A stretch of DNA of 64,000 nucleotides from an uncultured Porphyromonas sp. (GCF_938046015.1 NZ_CALIXW010000036.1:1-64000); one strand, 5' to 3'; shown: positions 20,057 to 28,377, numbered from the stretch's first letter. The notes: a model not told the origin generated them from the sequence alone. Program-made: numbers and translations.

Positions 20057-21355
20057 CTAGGCCTGGATGCCGAAGGCCTCGCGCACCTGATCTACGTAGT
20101 CGAGGCGCTCCCAGGTGAAGAGCTCGACGTCGAGGCTCAGCGTGCTACCGTCGTAGTTATTGACCGTGCGGGTCACGCGGCGGGGCTCACGTCCGAAGTG
20201 TCCGTAGCTCGCCGTAGCCTGGTAGATAGGCTTGCGCAGCTGCAGGCGCTGCTCGATGGCGTAGGGGCGTAGGTCGAAGAGCTGCTGGATACGCGCAGCG
20301 ATCTCGCTATCGCTCAGCCCTACGTGGGACGTGCCGTAGCTGTTGACGAAGATGCTGATGGGCTCGGCTACCCCGATGGCATAGGCCAGCTGCACGAGGA
20401 GGCGATCTGCGACGCCAGCGGCGACGAGGTTCTTGGCGATGTGGCGCGCGGCGTAGGCTGCCGAGCGGTCTACCTTAGAGGGATCCTTACCCGAGAAGGC
20501 GCCCCCACCATGCGCTGCACGACCGCCGTAGGTGTCAACGATGATCTTGCGCCCCGTGAGGCCCGTGTCTCCGTGAGGGCCTCCGATGACGAACTTACCC
20601 GTCGGATTGACGTAGAGCTTGAAGTCCGTGTGCTCGATCTGCTCGAACTCAGCAGCGTAGCCAGCAAAGACGCGGGGTAGCAGGTGCTGGCGGATGTCGG
20701 CCGTGATCTTGGCCTGCATCGCGGCATCAGCTGCAGCCTGCGCCTCGGGGCTCTTGTCCTCAGGCTGGATGAACTCATCGTGCTGCGTGCTGATGACGAT
20801 GGTGTCGATGCGCAGAGGCTTACCCCCCTGGCTGTACTCGACCGTGACCTGGCTCTTGGCATCGGGGCGCAGGTAGGGCATCAGCTCGCGCTTCTCCTTG
20901 CGGATGCGTGCTAGCTCCTCCAGCAGCGCGTGTGAGAGGTCAAGGGTCAGGGGCATATAGGAGGGGGTCTCACGGCAGGCGTAGCCGAACATGATCCCCT
21001 GGTCTCCAGCTCCCTGCTCCTCAGGGCGTGTACGGTCTACCCCACGGTTGATGTCGGCGCTCTGCTCGTGGATCGAGGAGAGCACGGCGCAGCTATTGCC
21101 GTCGAAGCAGTAGTCACTCTTGTTGTAGCCGATCTGGCGTATGACCTCGCGGGTGATCTCCTGGAGGTCTATGTAGGCCTTGCTCTTGACTTCGCCAGCG
21201 AGGATCACCTGCCCTGTCGTGACGAGGGTCTCACAGGCGACCTTGGACTGCGGGTCGAGGGCGAGGAAGTGGTCGAGGATGGCGTCGGAGATCTGGTCTG
21301 CGACTTTGTCGGGGTGTCCTTCGGAGACGGACTCCGAGGTGAAGAGGTAGCTCAT
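20057..21355 (-). CDS. metK: S-adenosylmethionine synthase
   Basis: A 432-residue enzyme beginning [20 protein letters not shown], with the ATP-binding motif [11 protein letters not shown] and the P-loop-like [19 protein letters not shown]. It makes SAM from methionine and ATP. Its 5' leader of about 220 bases carries a SAM-II type riboswitch and then a terminator hairpin, which predicts that high SAM shuts off the gene by premature termination. The gene is monocistronic by position, with a hairpin terminator after its stop. Length is slightly above the E. coli enzyme and normal for Bacteroidota. Confidence 0.95.
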   Translation of the reverse strand: MSYLFTSESVSEGHPDKVADQISDAILDHFLALDPQSKVACETLVTTGQVILAGEVKSKAYIDLQEITREVIRQIGYNKSDYCFDGNSCAVLSSIHEQSADINRGVDRTRPEEQGAGDQGIMFGYACRETPSYMPLTLDLSHALLEELARIRKEKRELMPYLRPDAKSQVTVEYSQGGKPLRIDTIVISTQHDEFIQPEDKSPEAQAAADAAMQAKITADIRQHLLPRVFAGYAAEFEQIEHTDFKLYVNPTGKFVIGGPHGDTGLTGRKIIVDTYGGRAAHGGGAFSGKDPSKVDRSAAYAARHIAKNLVAAGVADRLLVQLAYAIGVAEPISIFVNSYGTSHVGLSDSEIAARIQQLFDLRPYAIEQRLQLRKPIYQATASYGHFGREPRRVTRTVNNYDGSTLSLDVELFTWERLDYVDQVREAFGIQA

Positions 21356-21408
21356 AGCTATATATCTTGTAGTTATTTGGTTGATAGGAGGCTGAGCGCC
21401 TATAACGT

Positions 21409-21441
21409 AAAAAGCCTTGGCTGCAGTGGGGCAACCAAGGC
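21409..21441 (-). terminator. Attenuator hairpin in metK leader
   Basis: On the minus strand GCCTTGG (21441-21435) pairs with CCAAGGC (21420-21414), followed directly by TTTTT (21413-21409). It lies about 70 bases after the SAM-II-like aptamer and about 55 bases before the metK ATG. This position suits an expression platform that ends transcription early. Confidence 0.75.
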
Positions 21442-21508
21442 GCGATAAGGGCGTTCACTCTGTCCTGCCGCAGCGCTCGAGCCGCTAGGCTACTGGGGGC
21501 GGCGTGAC

Positions 21509-21557
21509 GGGTTTAGCATTTTTTCGCGTGGTTGCAAGCATCACAAATCTGTCCACG
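21509..21557 (-). promoter_or_regulatory. SAM-II (SAM-alpha) riboswitch
   Basis: On the minus strand CGTGG (21557-21553) pairs with CCACG (21531-21527). Between them is ATTTGTGATGCTTGCAA, and after the stem comes GCGAAAAAATGCTAAACC. This matches the SAM-II consensus order: P1 stem, GAUUUG, CUUGCA-GCCACG, an A-rich stretch, then GCUAAA forming the pseudoknot. Placement in front of metK agrees with sensing SAM. I identified it by consensus recall, not by covariance search. Confidence 0.8.
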
Positions 21558-21577
21558 TACTGGTCTCTTAGCCGCTG

Positions 21578-21585
21578 CAAAGGTA
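21578..21585 (-). promoter_or_regulatory. Candidate -7 element for metK
   Basis: TACCTTTG on the minus strand, a TAnnTTTG match, about 20 bases before the riboswitch. The -33 element is not clear. Confidence 0.5.
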
Positions 21586-21734
21586 CGAAAAAAAGCGATG
21601 TAGCTCATCTCGTCCCTTGTGGCGTGCCCTAGGGAGTGGGGCGGTGCGCTAAGTGCCTCGCTTCCCTTAGGGCGCTTCGGCTTGGGGACGGGAGCTCGGG
21701 GGCGCTACTCCTTGTCCTAGTGGGAGCTAAGTTA

Positions 21735-21766
21735 TTTGGCTTATTCCTTGATTTTGGCTACGTTTG
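21735..21766 (+). promoter_or_regulatory. Promoter of the truncated cas9
   Basis: TTTG at 21735-21738, a 20-base spacer and TACGTTTG at 21759-21766 form a full Bacteroidota promoter about 40 bases before the cas9 stub. It appears intact although the genes behind it are destroyed. Confidence 0.7.
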
Positions 21767-21807
21767 TACCAAGCCGTCAACGTGTAAGGTACTAATAACA
21801 GTATAGC

Positions 21808-21990
21808 ATGAAAAAAGTCTTAGGTCTCGACCTCGGGGTCGGATCCATAGGGTGGTCCCTCATCGTCCTCGACGAAGACCAGCGTCCCGCCGAGATCCTC
21901 GGCATGGGCTGCCGCATCGTCCCCCTCATGCAGCTCTGGCAGCTGCGTGCCGATGCAGCGCCCTCTGGGCGACAGCTGAGCCTACCCTAA
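21808..21990 (+). pseudogene. cas9: cas9 remnant (amino-terminal RuvC-I segment only)
   Basis: A 60-codon frame. Residues 1-39 match the start of type II-C Cas9: KKVLGLDLGVGSIGWSLIVL is the RuvC-I motif with its catalytic Asp at residue 8, then AEILGMGCRIVPL. After residue 39 the resemblance breaks. The following QLWQLRADA may be a scrap of the arginine-rich bridge helix (which normally reads like RxxRYQLRRxxL) joined by an internal deletion. A stop follows at 21988-21990. A functional Cas9 has 1,000-1,400 residues, so more than 95 percent is missing. The fragment keeps a good promoter and may still be transcribed. Confidence 0.85.
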
Positions 21991-22008
21991 GCCATCAAAG
22001 CTTGTATC

Positions 22009-22212
22009 ATGATAACACGCACGCTTTACTTTGGGGATCCTGCTTATCTGTCGCTTAGGGACAGACAGCTTGAGGTACACCTAAGACAGGGTTCCCCTAG
22101 TAAAGTATCATCACGGACGATCCCGATAGAAGATGTCGGGGTCGTCCTCCTCGATGATTTTTAGATCACCATTACCCACGGCGCCTTGAATGCGCTGCTG
22201 GGGCAGAACTGC
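22009..22212 (+). pseudogene. cas1: cas1 remnant with in-frame stop
   Basis: Starting 18 bases after the cas9 stub stop, the frame reads MITRTLYFGDPAYLSLRDRQ at its start and continues to SSRTIPIEDVGVVLLDDF. It meets TAG at 22162-22164 and continues in the same frame as ITITHGALNALLGQNC. This matches the amino end of type II Cas1 (IKRTLYFGNPAYLSL ... TIPIEDIGVVVLD ... QITITHGLLEALL ... NC). The stop replaces what is usually Gln, consistent with a CAG-to-TAG change. Resemblance ends at about 22212, next to a dispersed repeat unit. The catalytic residues of Cas1 lie later and are gone. cas2 and a CRISPR array are not visible. Confidence 0.85.
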
Positions 22213-22224
22213 ACTCTCAGCGCT

Positions 22225-22242
22225 CTGATGGGTATCCCTCGG
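22225..22242. repeat. Solitary palindromic repeat unit at the cas1 break
   Basis: CTGATGGGTATCCCTCGG, preceded by CTCAG and the 4-base spacer CGCT as in true arrays. It matches the 22-bp family. It lies 12 bases past the last cas1-like codon. Confidence 0.6.
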
Positions 22243-22333
22243 GTGGGGGATCGGGCTACCGAGGAGGGCGCGGCTACCATTCTATGGGGGAGCTGTGACT
22301 GGGTACAGGCTGGGGCATTCCCCTCAGTATTTG

Positions 22334-22341
22334 TATCTTTG
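22334..22341 (+). promoter_or_regulatory. Candidate -7 element for dapB
   Basis: TATCTTTG, a TAnnTTTG match, about 75 bases before the dapB start. No clear -33 partner. Confidence 0.45.
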
Positions 22342-22416
22342 CTCTAAGCTCGCGCTGCGCTAGGGCTGGAGCTTGCCCTCGCGCGCATACCTATTATTAG
22401 TATAGACTAGTCAAGG

Positions 22417-23142
22417 ATGAAACAACTCAAGATAGTACTCATCGGCTACGGCAAGATGGGACGCATCATCGAGCATATCGCTCAGGAGCGTGGCCACCAG
22501 GTCGTGCTCAGGATAGACCGAGGCGAGGAGGCGCTCTTCGACGATCCGCGCTTCGCTTCGGCGGACGTAGCCATCGAGTTCACCTCCCCCCAGGCAGCTT
22601 ATGCCAACTGCTTGAAGACCTTAGAGCGCGGCCTACCCTTGGTCTCTGGCTCTACGGGCTGGAGCGAGCGCCTGCCCGAGCTCAAGGCGCTCTGCGAGCG
22701 GGAGGGGAAGACCTTCTTCTGGTCCTCCAACTTCAGTATCGGCGTCTACCTCTTCCGTCAGCTCGTGGCACAGGCCTCTCGACTGATGCAGCTGGCGCCT
22801 GACTATCGCCTGAGCATGAGCGAGACGCATCACGTGCACAAGCTGGATGCCCCCAGCGGTACGGCCATCACGCTGGCCGAGACGGTGCTGGCCGAGCGCC
22901 CAGAGCTCGAGCGCTGGACGCTCGGGACGGCTGCGGAGGACGAGCTGCCCGTCGTGGCCTACCGTGAGGGCGAAGTCCCAGGAACGCATAGCCTGAGCTT
23001 CACCTCCGGGGTAGATCGCATCGAGCTGACGCACGAGGCCTTTGGGCGCGAAGGTTTTGCCCACGGCGCTGTCCTCGCAGCCGAATATGCCGCCACGCAT
23101 CGCGGTTGGCTGACGATGGAGGATCTCGTGCAGTCTCGTTAA
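22417..23142 (+). CDS. dapB: 4-hydroxy-tetrahydrodipicolinate reductase
   Basis: A 241-residue enzyme. The nucleotide-binding start is IVLIGYGKMGRIIEHIAQER, and the catalytic/substrate motif SETHHVHKLDAPSGTAITLA is near residues 135-154, containing the His pair and the Lys of DapB. It makes tetrahydrodipicolinate for lysine and meso-diaminopimelate, the latter needed for peptidoglycan. It heads a plus-strand run with two signal-peptidase-like genes, wbqC and oligopeptidase B, a common Bacteroidota arrangement. Confidence 0.93.
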   Translation: MKQLKIVLIGYGKMGRIIEHIAQERGHQVVLRIDRGEEALFDDPRFASADVAIEFTSPQAAYANCLKTLERGLPLVSGSTGWSERLPELKALCEREGKTFFWSSNFSIGVYLFRQLVAQASRLMQLAPDYRLSMSETHHVHKLDAPSGTAITLAETVLAERPELERWTLGTAAEDELPVVAYREGEVPGTHSLSFTSGVDRIELTHEAFGREGFAHGAVLAAEYAATHRGWLTMEDLVQSR

Positions 23143-23164
23143 TCCTAAGTATATTCCTCTCCCT

Positions 23165-24610
23165 ATGAATAGATACCCGCTCTCGGGGCTCAGTCCTCGT
23201 CAGCTCCTCATCCGCCGCATCAAGGGCGGGATTATGATTGTACTGCTCCTGCTCTTCGCCTTCTGGGCGGGCTGGTGCTGGCTCTTGTTGCTGCCTTTCT
23301 TGGTAGACTTCTACTTCACGCGCTTCATCCCCTGGCGTTACCTCAAGGAGCACCCCAACGGTATGGTACGCCTGTTGGGAGGGCTGCTGGAGGATATTGT
23401 CTTCGTTGTGGTGACGGTCTCGATCATCTTCACCTACTTCTTCCAGAACTTTGCCATCCCCTCCTCCTCGCTGGAGAAGACGCTCTTGATCGGGGACTAC
23501 CTCTTTGTCAATAAGCTCAGCTACGGGCCGCGCGTGCCGATGACGCCGCTGGCGCTGCCGCTAGCTCACAATACGGCCTTCGGGCATAAGTCCTACCTCG
23601 ATAGCCCTTCACTGCCTTACCGCAGGCTCAAGGGGCTGGGTAAGGTGGAGCGTAATGACCTCGTAGTCTTCAACTTCCCCGCAGGCGATACGGTGGCACT
23701 CTCGATGCCGAACCCCGACTACTATACGCTGTGCGCTCAGTATGGGCGTGAGCAGGTGTGGAGCGATCGTCAGCAGTTCGGCGAGGTCGTCGCTCGTCCT
23801 GTAGACCGTCGCGACCACTATGTCAAGCGCTGTGTCGGCCTGCCTGGGGAGACGGTAGAGCTACGTGCCAATCAGCTCTACATCAATGGTAAGGCTATGG
23901 CCAATCCGCGTCAGATGCAGCTCAACTACTTCGTCCAGACCGACGGGACGCCGCTGCCGCAGGAGCTCCTCGACCAGCTGGAGATCAACGACAGAGATGT
24001 GCAGCTCATCTACGACTACCGTACGAGCGATGGGGGAGACCTCTCTCCCTTCCTCGCACAGATGAAGCTGGCCTTCCAGTCCGAGGGCTCGCGTGGCTAC
24101 GGCCTTATCTATCACCTGCCTCTGACGGCTGAGATGGTGCGCGTACTGCAGGCTGAGCCTTATGTCAAGGGCATTGGGGTGGAGCGTACGACGACTGAGC
24201 TCAGCGGGCAAGTCTACCCACTGGGCTACGCTACGGGCTGGACGCGTGATGACTACGGGCCACTCCTCATCCCCCGTAAGGGGCTGACGGTCGAGCTCAC
24301 CCCAGCGACGCTCGCCTACTATGCCCGCTGCATCCGTGCCTACGAAGGGCACCAGCTGGAGCAGCGCCCCGATGGGGTGATCCTCATCGATGGTCGTCCC
24401 GCGACGCACTATACCTTCGCGATGGACTACTACTTCATGCTAGGGGACAATAGGCACATGTCTGCCGACAGCCGCTACTGGGGCTTCGTGCCCGAGGATC
24501 ATATCGTGGGTAAGCCCGCCTTCCTCTGGCTCTCCATCAATAGCGAGCGTCCGCTCTTCTCTGGCGGGATCCGCTGGGGGCGGATGATGCGTTTCATCAA
24601 TGGGAAGTAA
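23165..24610 (+). CDS. lepB: Signal peptidase I
   Basis: A 481-residue membrane protease. Two hydrophobic segments at about residues 22-48 and 74-96 precede the catalytic box FAIPSSSLEKTLLIGDY (Ser about 102). The general base is Lys about 221 in HYVKRCVGLPGETVEL, and the box E region is GDNRHMSADSRYWGFVPEDH. It removes signal peptides from exported proteins at the inner membrane. A long insert between the Lys box and the GDNR box is usual for Bacteroidota enzymes. Its stop overlaps the start of the second signal-peptidase-like gene by 11 bases. Confidence 0.92.
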   Translation: MNRYPLSGLSPRQLLIRRIKGGIMIVLLLLFAFWAGWCWLLLLPFLVDFYFTRFIPWRYLKEHPNGMVRLLGGLLEDIVFVVVTVSIIFTYFFQNFAIPSSSLEKTLLIGDYLFVNKLSYGPRVPMTPLALPLAHNTAFGHKSYLDSPSLPYRRLKGLGKVERNDLVVFNFPAGDTVALSMPNPDYYTLCAQYGREQVWSDRQQFGEVVARPVDRRDHYVKRCVGLPGETVELRANQLYINGKAMANPRQMQLNYFVQTDGTPLPQELLDQLEINDRDVQLIYDYRTSDGGDLSPFLAQMKLAFQSEGSRGYGLIYHLPLTAEMVRVLQAEPYVKGIGVERTTTELSGQVYPLGYATGWTRDDYGPLLIPRKGLTVELTPATLAYYARCIRAYEGHQLEQRPDGVILIDGRPATHYTFAMDYYFMLGDNRHMSADSRYWGFVPEDHIVGKPAFLWLSINSERPLFSGGIRWGRMMRFINGK

Positions 24611-25295
24611 GCGCCGCCATATTCCTAGCCTACTACGCTACGGAGCCTTGCCGCTGGGAGTCGTACTCCTAGTACTGCTCCTACGCGCCTTCCTCTTCAT
24701 GCCGCTGACGCTGCAGACCAGCGCTCTGTCGCCGAGCTACCCCCGTGGGGCGTGGGTGCTGGTGCTCAAGAGCTTCGAGCCTGAGTACGGTGACTGCGTC
24801 CTCATCGACCTAGGCCGCCTAGGACTAGCGAAGCCCTCAGAGCCTAGCCTCGTGGCGGGACGTGTCGTCGGTCTGCCTGGCGACAGCCTCGAGCTGCGAC
24901 AGGGACTGCTCTATGTCAATGGCCGCCGCACGCTCGATCATCGCCGTGCCCTGAACGTGCGCGAGCACTACGCGCTACGTCTGCCGCGTGCTCAGGGCGT
25001 CTATCCCCTGAGTCCCGTGAGCCTCGTGGCCTATCGCGAAGCCCTCCTGGAGGAGCAGCGCGCTGAGGAGCGCCTGCACCCAGGGCGTGGTCAGCTGGGG
25101 CTGGACTCCGCCCGATGGATGCAGCGCCTCAGTGAGCGAGCGCTCTACACCTTCGCCCAGGACTACTACTGGGTGCTGGCAGACGATACCAGCTCGGGGC
25201 CTGACTCACGTCACCTAGGGATTATCCCGCGTGAGGCCATCGTGGGGCGTCTGCTCTTCGGCCTCGGCACGCGCAGCCCCTTCGTCTATCCTTGA
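24600..25295 (+). CDS. Signal peptidase I-like protein, probably inactive
   Basis: A 231-residue protein with one amino-terminal membrane segment (YGALPLGVVLLVLLLRAFLF). It shows the S26 fold motifs: GRVVGLPGDSLELRQGLLYV, YYWVLADDTSSGPDSRHLGI and IPREAIVGRLLFG. The Ser box is degenerate (LTLQTSALSPSYPRG, Ser 41), and the catalytic Lys position of KRCVGLPG is replaced (AGRVVGLPG, Gly 87). I infer a pseudoenzyme, perhaps a partner or regulator of the active LepB upstream, with which it overlaps by 11 bases. Confidence 0.8.
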   Translation: MGSKRRHIPSLLRYGALPLGVVLLVLLLRAFLFMPLTLQTSALSPSYPRGAWVLVLKSFEPEYGDCVLIDLGRLGLAKPSEPSLVAGRVVGLPGDSLELRQGLLYVNGRRTLDHRRALNVREHYALRLPRAQGVYPLSPVSLVAYREALLEEQRAEERLHPGRGQLGLDSARWMQRLSERALYTFAQDYYWVLADDTSSGPDSRHLGIIPREAIVGRLLFGLGTRSPFVYP

Positions 25296-25951
25296 TGTAC
25301 TACGACCTCCTGCTCTCTACGGCGCTGGCACCTCCCATCAGCTACTTCACCCTCCTGTATCATCACCAGTCGGGTAGGGTAGGCCTCGAAGCTGCCGAGC
25401 ACTACATCAAGCAGAGCTACCGCAATCGCTGCTACATCCTCGGGCCTAACGGCGTGCAGCCACTGAGCATTCCCGTGGAGCTCCCTGAGGGGACGAAGAC
25501 CCCCATCACTGAGGTGCGCCTCTCGACGCATAGCCAGTGGCGTGCCGTCTGGCATCAGACGCTCACTACGGCCTACGGCGCTAGTCCCTACTACGAGTAC
25601 TATATCGACGAACTGGAGGCGCTGTGGAGCGCCCCCGAGGATGATAGCCTCTGGGGGCTGAACCTCAGGCTACTGCTGCACCTCTGTCCCCTGCTTGAGA
25701 TCGACACGGCCTGCCTCTGCCCGACCGAGACCTTCACGCCGCTGGACTGCCACGAGGCGGACTACCGCTATAGCCTGCGCCCCAAGCAGGGCACACTGCC
25801 CCCTGCCTACCTCCCCCAAGCCTATCATCAGCTCGATCGACCCGCTCGTGGCTTCGTCCCGGAGCTCAGTATCCTCGATCTCCTCTTCAATATGGGGCCC
25901 GAGAGTCCCCTTATTCTCCAAGCTAGCTACCATCCCTATCCTCATGAATAA
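25295..25951 (+). CDS. WbqC family protein
   Basis: A 218-residue protein starting MYYDLLLSTALAPPISYFTL, with YIKQSYRNRCYILGPNGVQP and ITEVRLSTHSQWRAVWHQTL, features of the WbqC family. WbqC proteins occur near polysaccharide or housekeeping genes and have no firmly established reaction. The ATG at 25295 shares one base with the preceding TGA, and the next gene starts inside its last codons (8-base overlap), so it is tightly coupled on both sides. Confidence 0.8.
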   Translation: MYYDLLLSTALAPPISYFTLLYHHQSGRVGLEAAEHYIKQSYRNRCYILGPNGVQPLSIPVELPEGTKTPITEVRLSTHSQWRAVWHQTLTTAYGASPYYEYYIDELEALWSAPEDDSLWGLNLRLLLHLCPLLEIDTACLCPTETFTPLDCHEADYRYSLRPKQGTLPPAYLPQAYHQLDRPARGFVPELSILDLLFNMGPESPLILQASYHPYPHE

Positions 25952-28046
25952 GCCTAAGCAATCCGCCTTCGGCCCAGCCCCTCGTGTGGCTCCGCGCCCC
26001 GAGGAGCTGCGTCACCTCGACGACCTACGTATCGACCCCTACTACTACCTGCGGGACAAGGAGCTCCCCGAGCTGCAGGACTACCTCCGTGCAGAGAATG
26101 CCTACACCGAGCAGGTGATGGCCTCGACCCAGGAGCTGCAGGAGGAGATCTATCAGGAGATCGTGGGGCGCATCAAGGAGACCGACCAGAGCTATCCCAC
26201 ACTGCGCCGTGGCTATTACTACTATACCCGTACCGAGCAGGGCAAGCAGTACCCCAGCTATTACCGCTACGAGGAAGAGGCCTTCGAGGAGCGCTGGAGT
26301 GAGCGCCCGCAGGAGGTGGAGGGGGGCGAACTGATCTTCGACGTCAACCTCATGGCCGAGGGGCAGCCCGCCTATATCTTCGCTGGCTACAGCGTCAGCC
26401 CCGATAATCGCTGGGTGGCCTATATGTCCAATACGACGGGCTCCTATGCAGAGTTCGACCTCAGGATCAAGAGCCTCGAGACGGGGCAGGAGCTGCCGCT
26501 GTGCATCGCGGGCGTTGCTTCGCTGGCCTGGGCTGAGGATAGTGAGACCATCTACTACAGCCTGATCGACGAGACGCTGCGCTCTAGCCGCGTCCTTCGT
26601 CAGCGCCTCGACGAGACCGAGGGGCAGCTGATCTACGAGGAGCTGGATAGCCGCTTCTCCTGCAGCGTCAGCGAGACCAAGACGCACGAATACCTCTTCA
26701 TCTCCTGCTCGAGTAGCACCAGTAGCGAGGAGTACTACCTCGCTGCGGACGGTCGGGACACGGAGCCCAAGCTACTGCTAGCTCGCCAGCCCGACGTGCG
26801 CTACTCGGTGCTGACGCACCGCGATCGCCTCTACCTATACTATAAGGATAAGGAGCAGCTCAACGGCGCCCTCTATGCGACGAGCCTCGAGGGCGTGGCA
26901 GACCGCTCCTCCTGGCGTACGATCCTCGCACATCGCCCTGAGGTGCGCCTCGAGAGTCTCGGCATCTACGAGCACTATGTGGTGACTGAGGAGCGCGTCG
27001 AGGGGCTCTCGCAGATCCGCATCCTTGATCCGCTGGGGCAGCCGCTGCGGGAGGTCGCCTTCCCCGAGCCCGTCTATACGCTGGCTCTGAGAGGTAGCAG
27101 CCAGTACACCACGCGCAAGGTGCGCTACACCTATTCCTCGCCTAATAGACCCAGCAGCCTCTATGAGTACGACCTCGAGACGGGTGAGAGTCGACTGCTC
27201 AAGCAGCAGGAGGTAGGCGGAGGCTACCAGCCAGAGTACTACGTCGTGGAGCGTCGCTGGGCGCTGGCCGAGGACGGGGTGACGCGCATCCCTATGGCCT
27301 TGCTCTACCGCAAGGGTCTCAAGCGCGATGGCTCGGCACCTGCCCTGATCTACGGCTATGGGAGCTATGGGATCTCGATGGAGGCACAGTTCAGCGTCTC
27401 TATCCTTAGCCTGGTGGATCGTGGCTTCGTCTACGCGCTGGCCCAGGTCCGTGGCGGGAGCGAACTCGGGGAGCAGTGGTACGAGGATGGCAAGTTCCTC
27501 AAGAAGGAGCATACCTTCACTGACTTTGCTGCCTGCGCTCGTCTCCTCCTGGATGAGGGTTATACCTCCCCCGAGCGCTTAGCCGCTATGGGGGGCAGTG
27601 CGGGCGGTATGCTGATGGGGGTAGTGGCCAATCGCTGGCCTGAGCTCTTCGGCTGCATCGTCGCCCAGGTGCCCTTCGTGGACGTCGTGACGACGATGCT
27701 CGACGATAGTCTACCTCTGACGACAGGGGAGTACGAGGAGTGGGGCAATCCCAATGAACCCGAGTATTACCACTATATGAAGGGCTATTCCCCCTATGAC
27801 AACCTCCGTGCGCAGCGCTATCCTGCCATGCTCGTCACGGGCGGAATCAATGACTCGCAGGTGCTCTTCCATGAGCCGACCAAGTATGTGGCGAAGCTCC
27901 GTAGTCTCAAGACGGATGATGAGCTCCTCTTGCTGCGCATGAATATGGACTCGGGCCACGGCGGCGCTACGGGGCGCTACAGCGGGATACGCGACACGGC
28001 CTTTGAGTACGCCTTCATCCTCTACGCCCTAGGGCTCGTCTCCTAG
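25944..28046 (+). CDS. ptrB: Oligopeptidase B-like S9 family serine peptidase
   Basis: About 700 residues from the ATG at 25944 (MNKPKQSAFGPAPRVAPRPE). A longer frame from 25695 overlaps wbqC and is rejected. The amino part is a beta-propeller that gates access. The carboxyl alpha/beta-hydrolase domain has the nucleophile motif AAMGGSAGGMLMG, the Asp in GGINDSQVLFHEP and the catalytic His in MDSGHGGATGRYSG. No signal peptide is apparent, which fits a cytoplasmic enzyme that trims short peptides, commonly after basic residues. This suits a peptide-fermenting organism. Confidence 0.88.
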   Translation: MNKPKQSAFGPAPRVAPRPEELRHLDDLRIDPYYYLRDKELPELQDYLRAENAYTEQVMASTQELQEEIYQEIVGRIKETDQSYPTLRRGYYYYTRTEQGKQYPSYYRYEEEAFEERWSERPQEVEGGELIFDVNLMAEGQPAYIFAGYSVSPDNRWVAYMSNTTGSYAEFDLRIKSLETGQELPLCIAGVASLAWAEDSETIYYSLIDETLRSSRVLRQRLDETEGQLIYEELDSRFSCSVSETKTHEYLFISCSSSTSSEEYYLAADGRDTEPKLLLARQPDVRYSVLTHRDRLYLYYKDKEQLNGALYATSLEGVADRSSWRTILAHRPEVRLESLGIYEHYVVTEERVEGLSQIRILDPLGQPLREVAFPEPVYTLALRGSSQYTTRKVRYTYSSPNRPSSLYEYDLETGESRLLKQQEVGGGYQPEYYVVERRWALAEDGVTRIPMALLYRKGLKRDGSAPALIYGYGSYGISMEAQFSVSILSLVDRGFVYALAQVRGGSELGEQWYEDGKFLKKEHTFTDFAACARLLLDEGYTSPERLAAMGGSAGGMLMGVVANRWPELFGCIVAQVPFVDVVTTMLDDSLPLTTGEYEEWGNPNEPEYYHYMKGYSPYDNLRAQRYPAMLVTGGINDSQVLFHEPTKYVAKLRSLKTDDELLLLRMNMDSGHGGATGRYSGIRDTAFEYAFILYALGLVS

Positions 28047-28154
28047 GGAGCGGGGAGTCGGCTCGGGGAATGTTGCCGAGCGGCGGGCTTAGCCCAGCCT
28101 CCCCAGTATAGTCCCAGAGGGGACGGAGCGCGCTCATAGCCTGCTCCTAGCTTC

Positions 28155-28238
28155 GCGAGGGATAGCAGTCAGCCGCCTGACTGCTATCCCTCGCGCGCTT
28201 TAGGGGTATCCCTCAGCGCGCTGACTGATATCCCTCAG
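28155..28238. repeat. 22-bp-period palindromic array B (4 units)
   Basis: Units at 28155 (GCGAGGGATAGCAGTCAG), 28177 (CTGACTGCTATCCCTCGC), 28199 (TTTAGGGGTATCCCTCAG) and 28221 (CTGACTGATATCCCTCAG), separated by CCGC, GCGC and CGCG. It is followed by CAACCCTCCCCCTTAGA, nearly the same as the flank after array E. Confidence 0.88.
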
Positions 28239-28377
28239 CAACCCTCCCCCTTAGACCCGAGCTTTGGCGTGGGCTTGGTGCCCCTTCGTCTCGTCCTAAG
28301 CTAGGGAGGGGGGAGGGGCTGCTGCCTCCGCCCTGAGGCGCTTGGCGCAGCCTCTAGTGTAGTGCAGTAAAATTCAT

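Larger units (their letters stand above)
21356..21807. other. metK leader and divergent promoter region
   Basis: About 450 bases without a protein gene. The left half is the metK leader (minus) with a riboswitch at 21509-21557 and a terminator at 21409-21441. The right half holds the metK -7 element and the promoter of the truncated cas9 (plus). Confidence 0.7.

Noticed and set aside
21940..21990. The cas9 stub as a functional small protein
   Set aside because: After residue 39 the sequence has no recognisable fold and looks like a deletion joint. A pseudogene is the simpler reading, although expression is not excluded.
25695..25943. Longer amino end for oligopeptidase B
   Set aside because: The added residues overlap wbqC in another frame and are Arg/Ser/Pro-rich. 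Family resemblance starts after the ATG at 25944.
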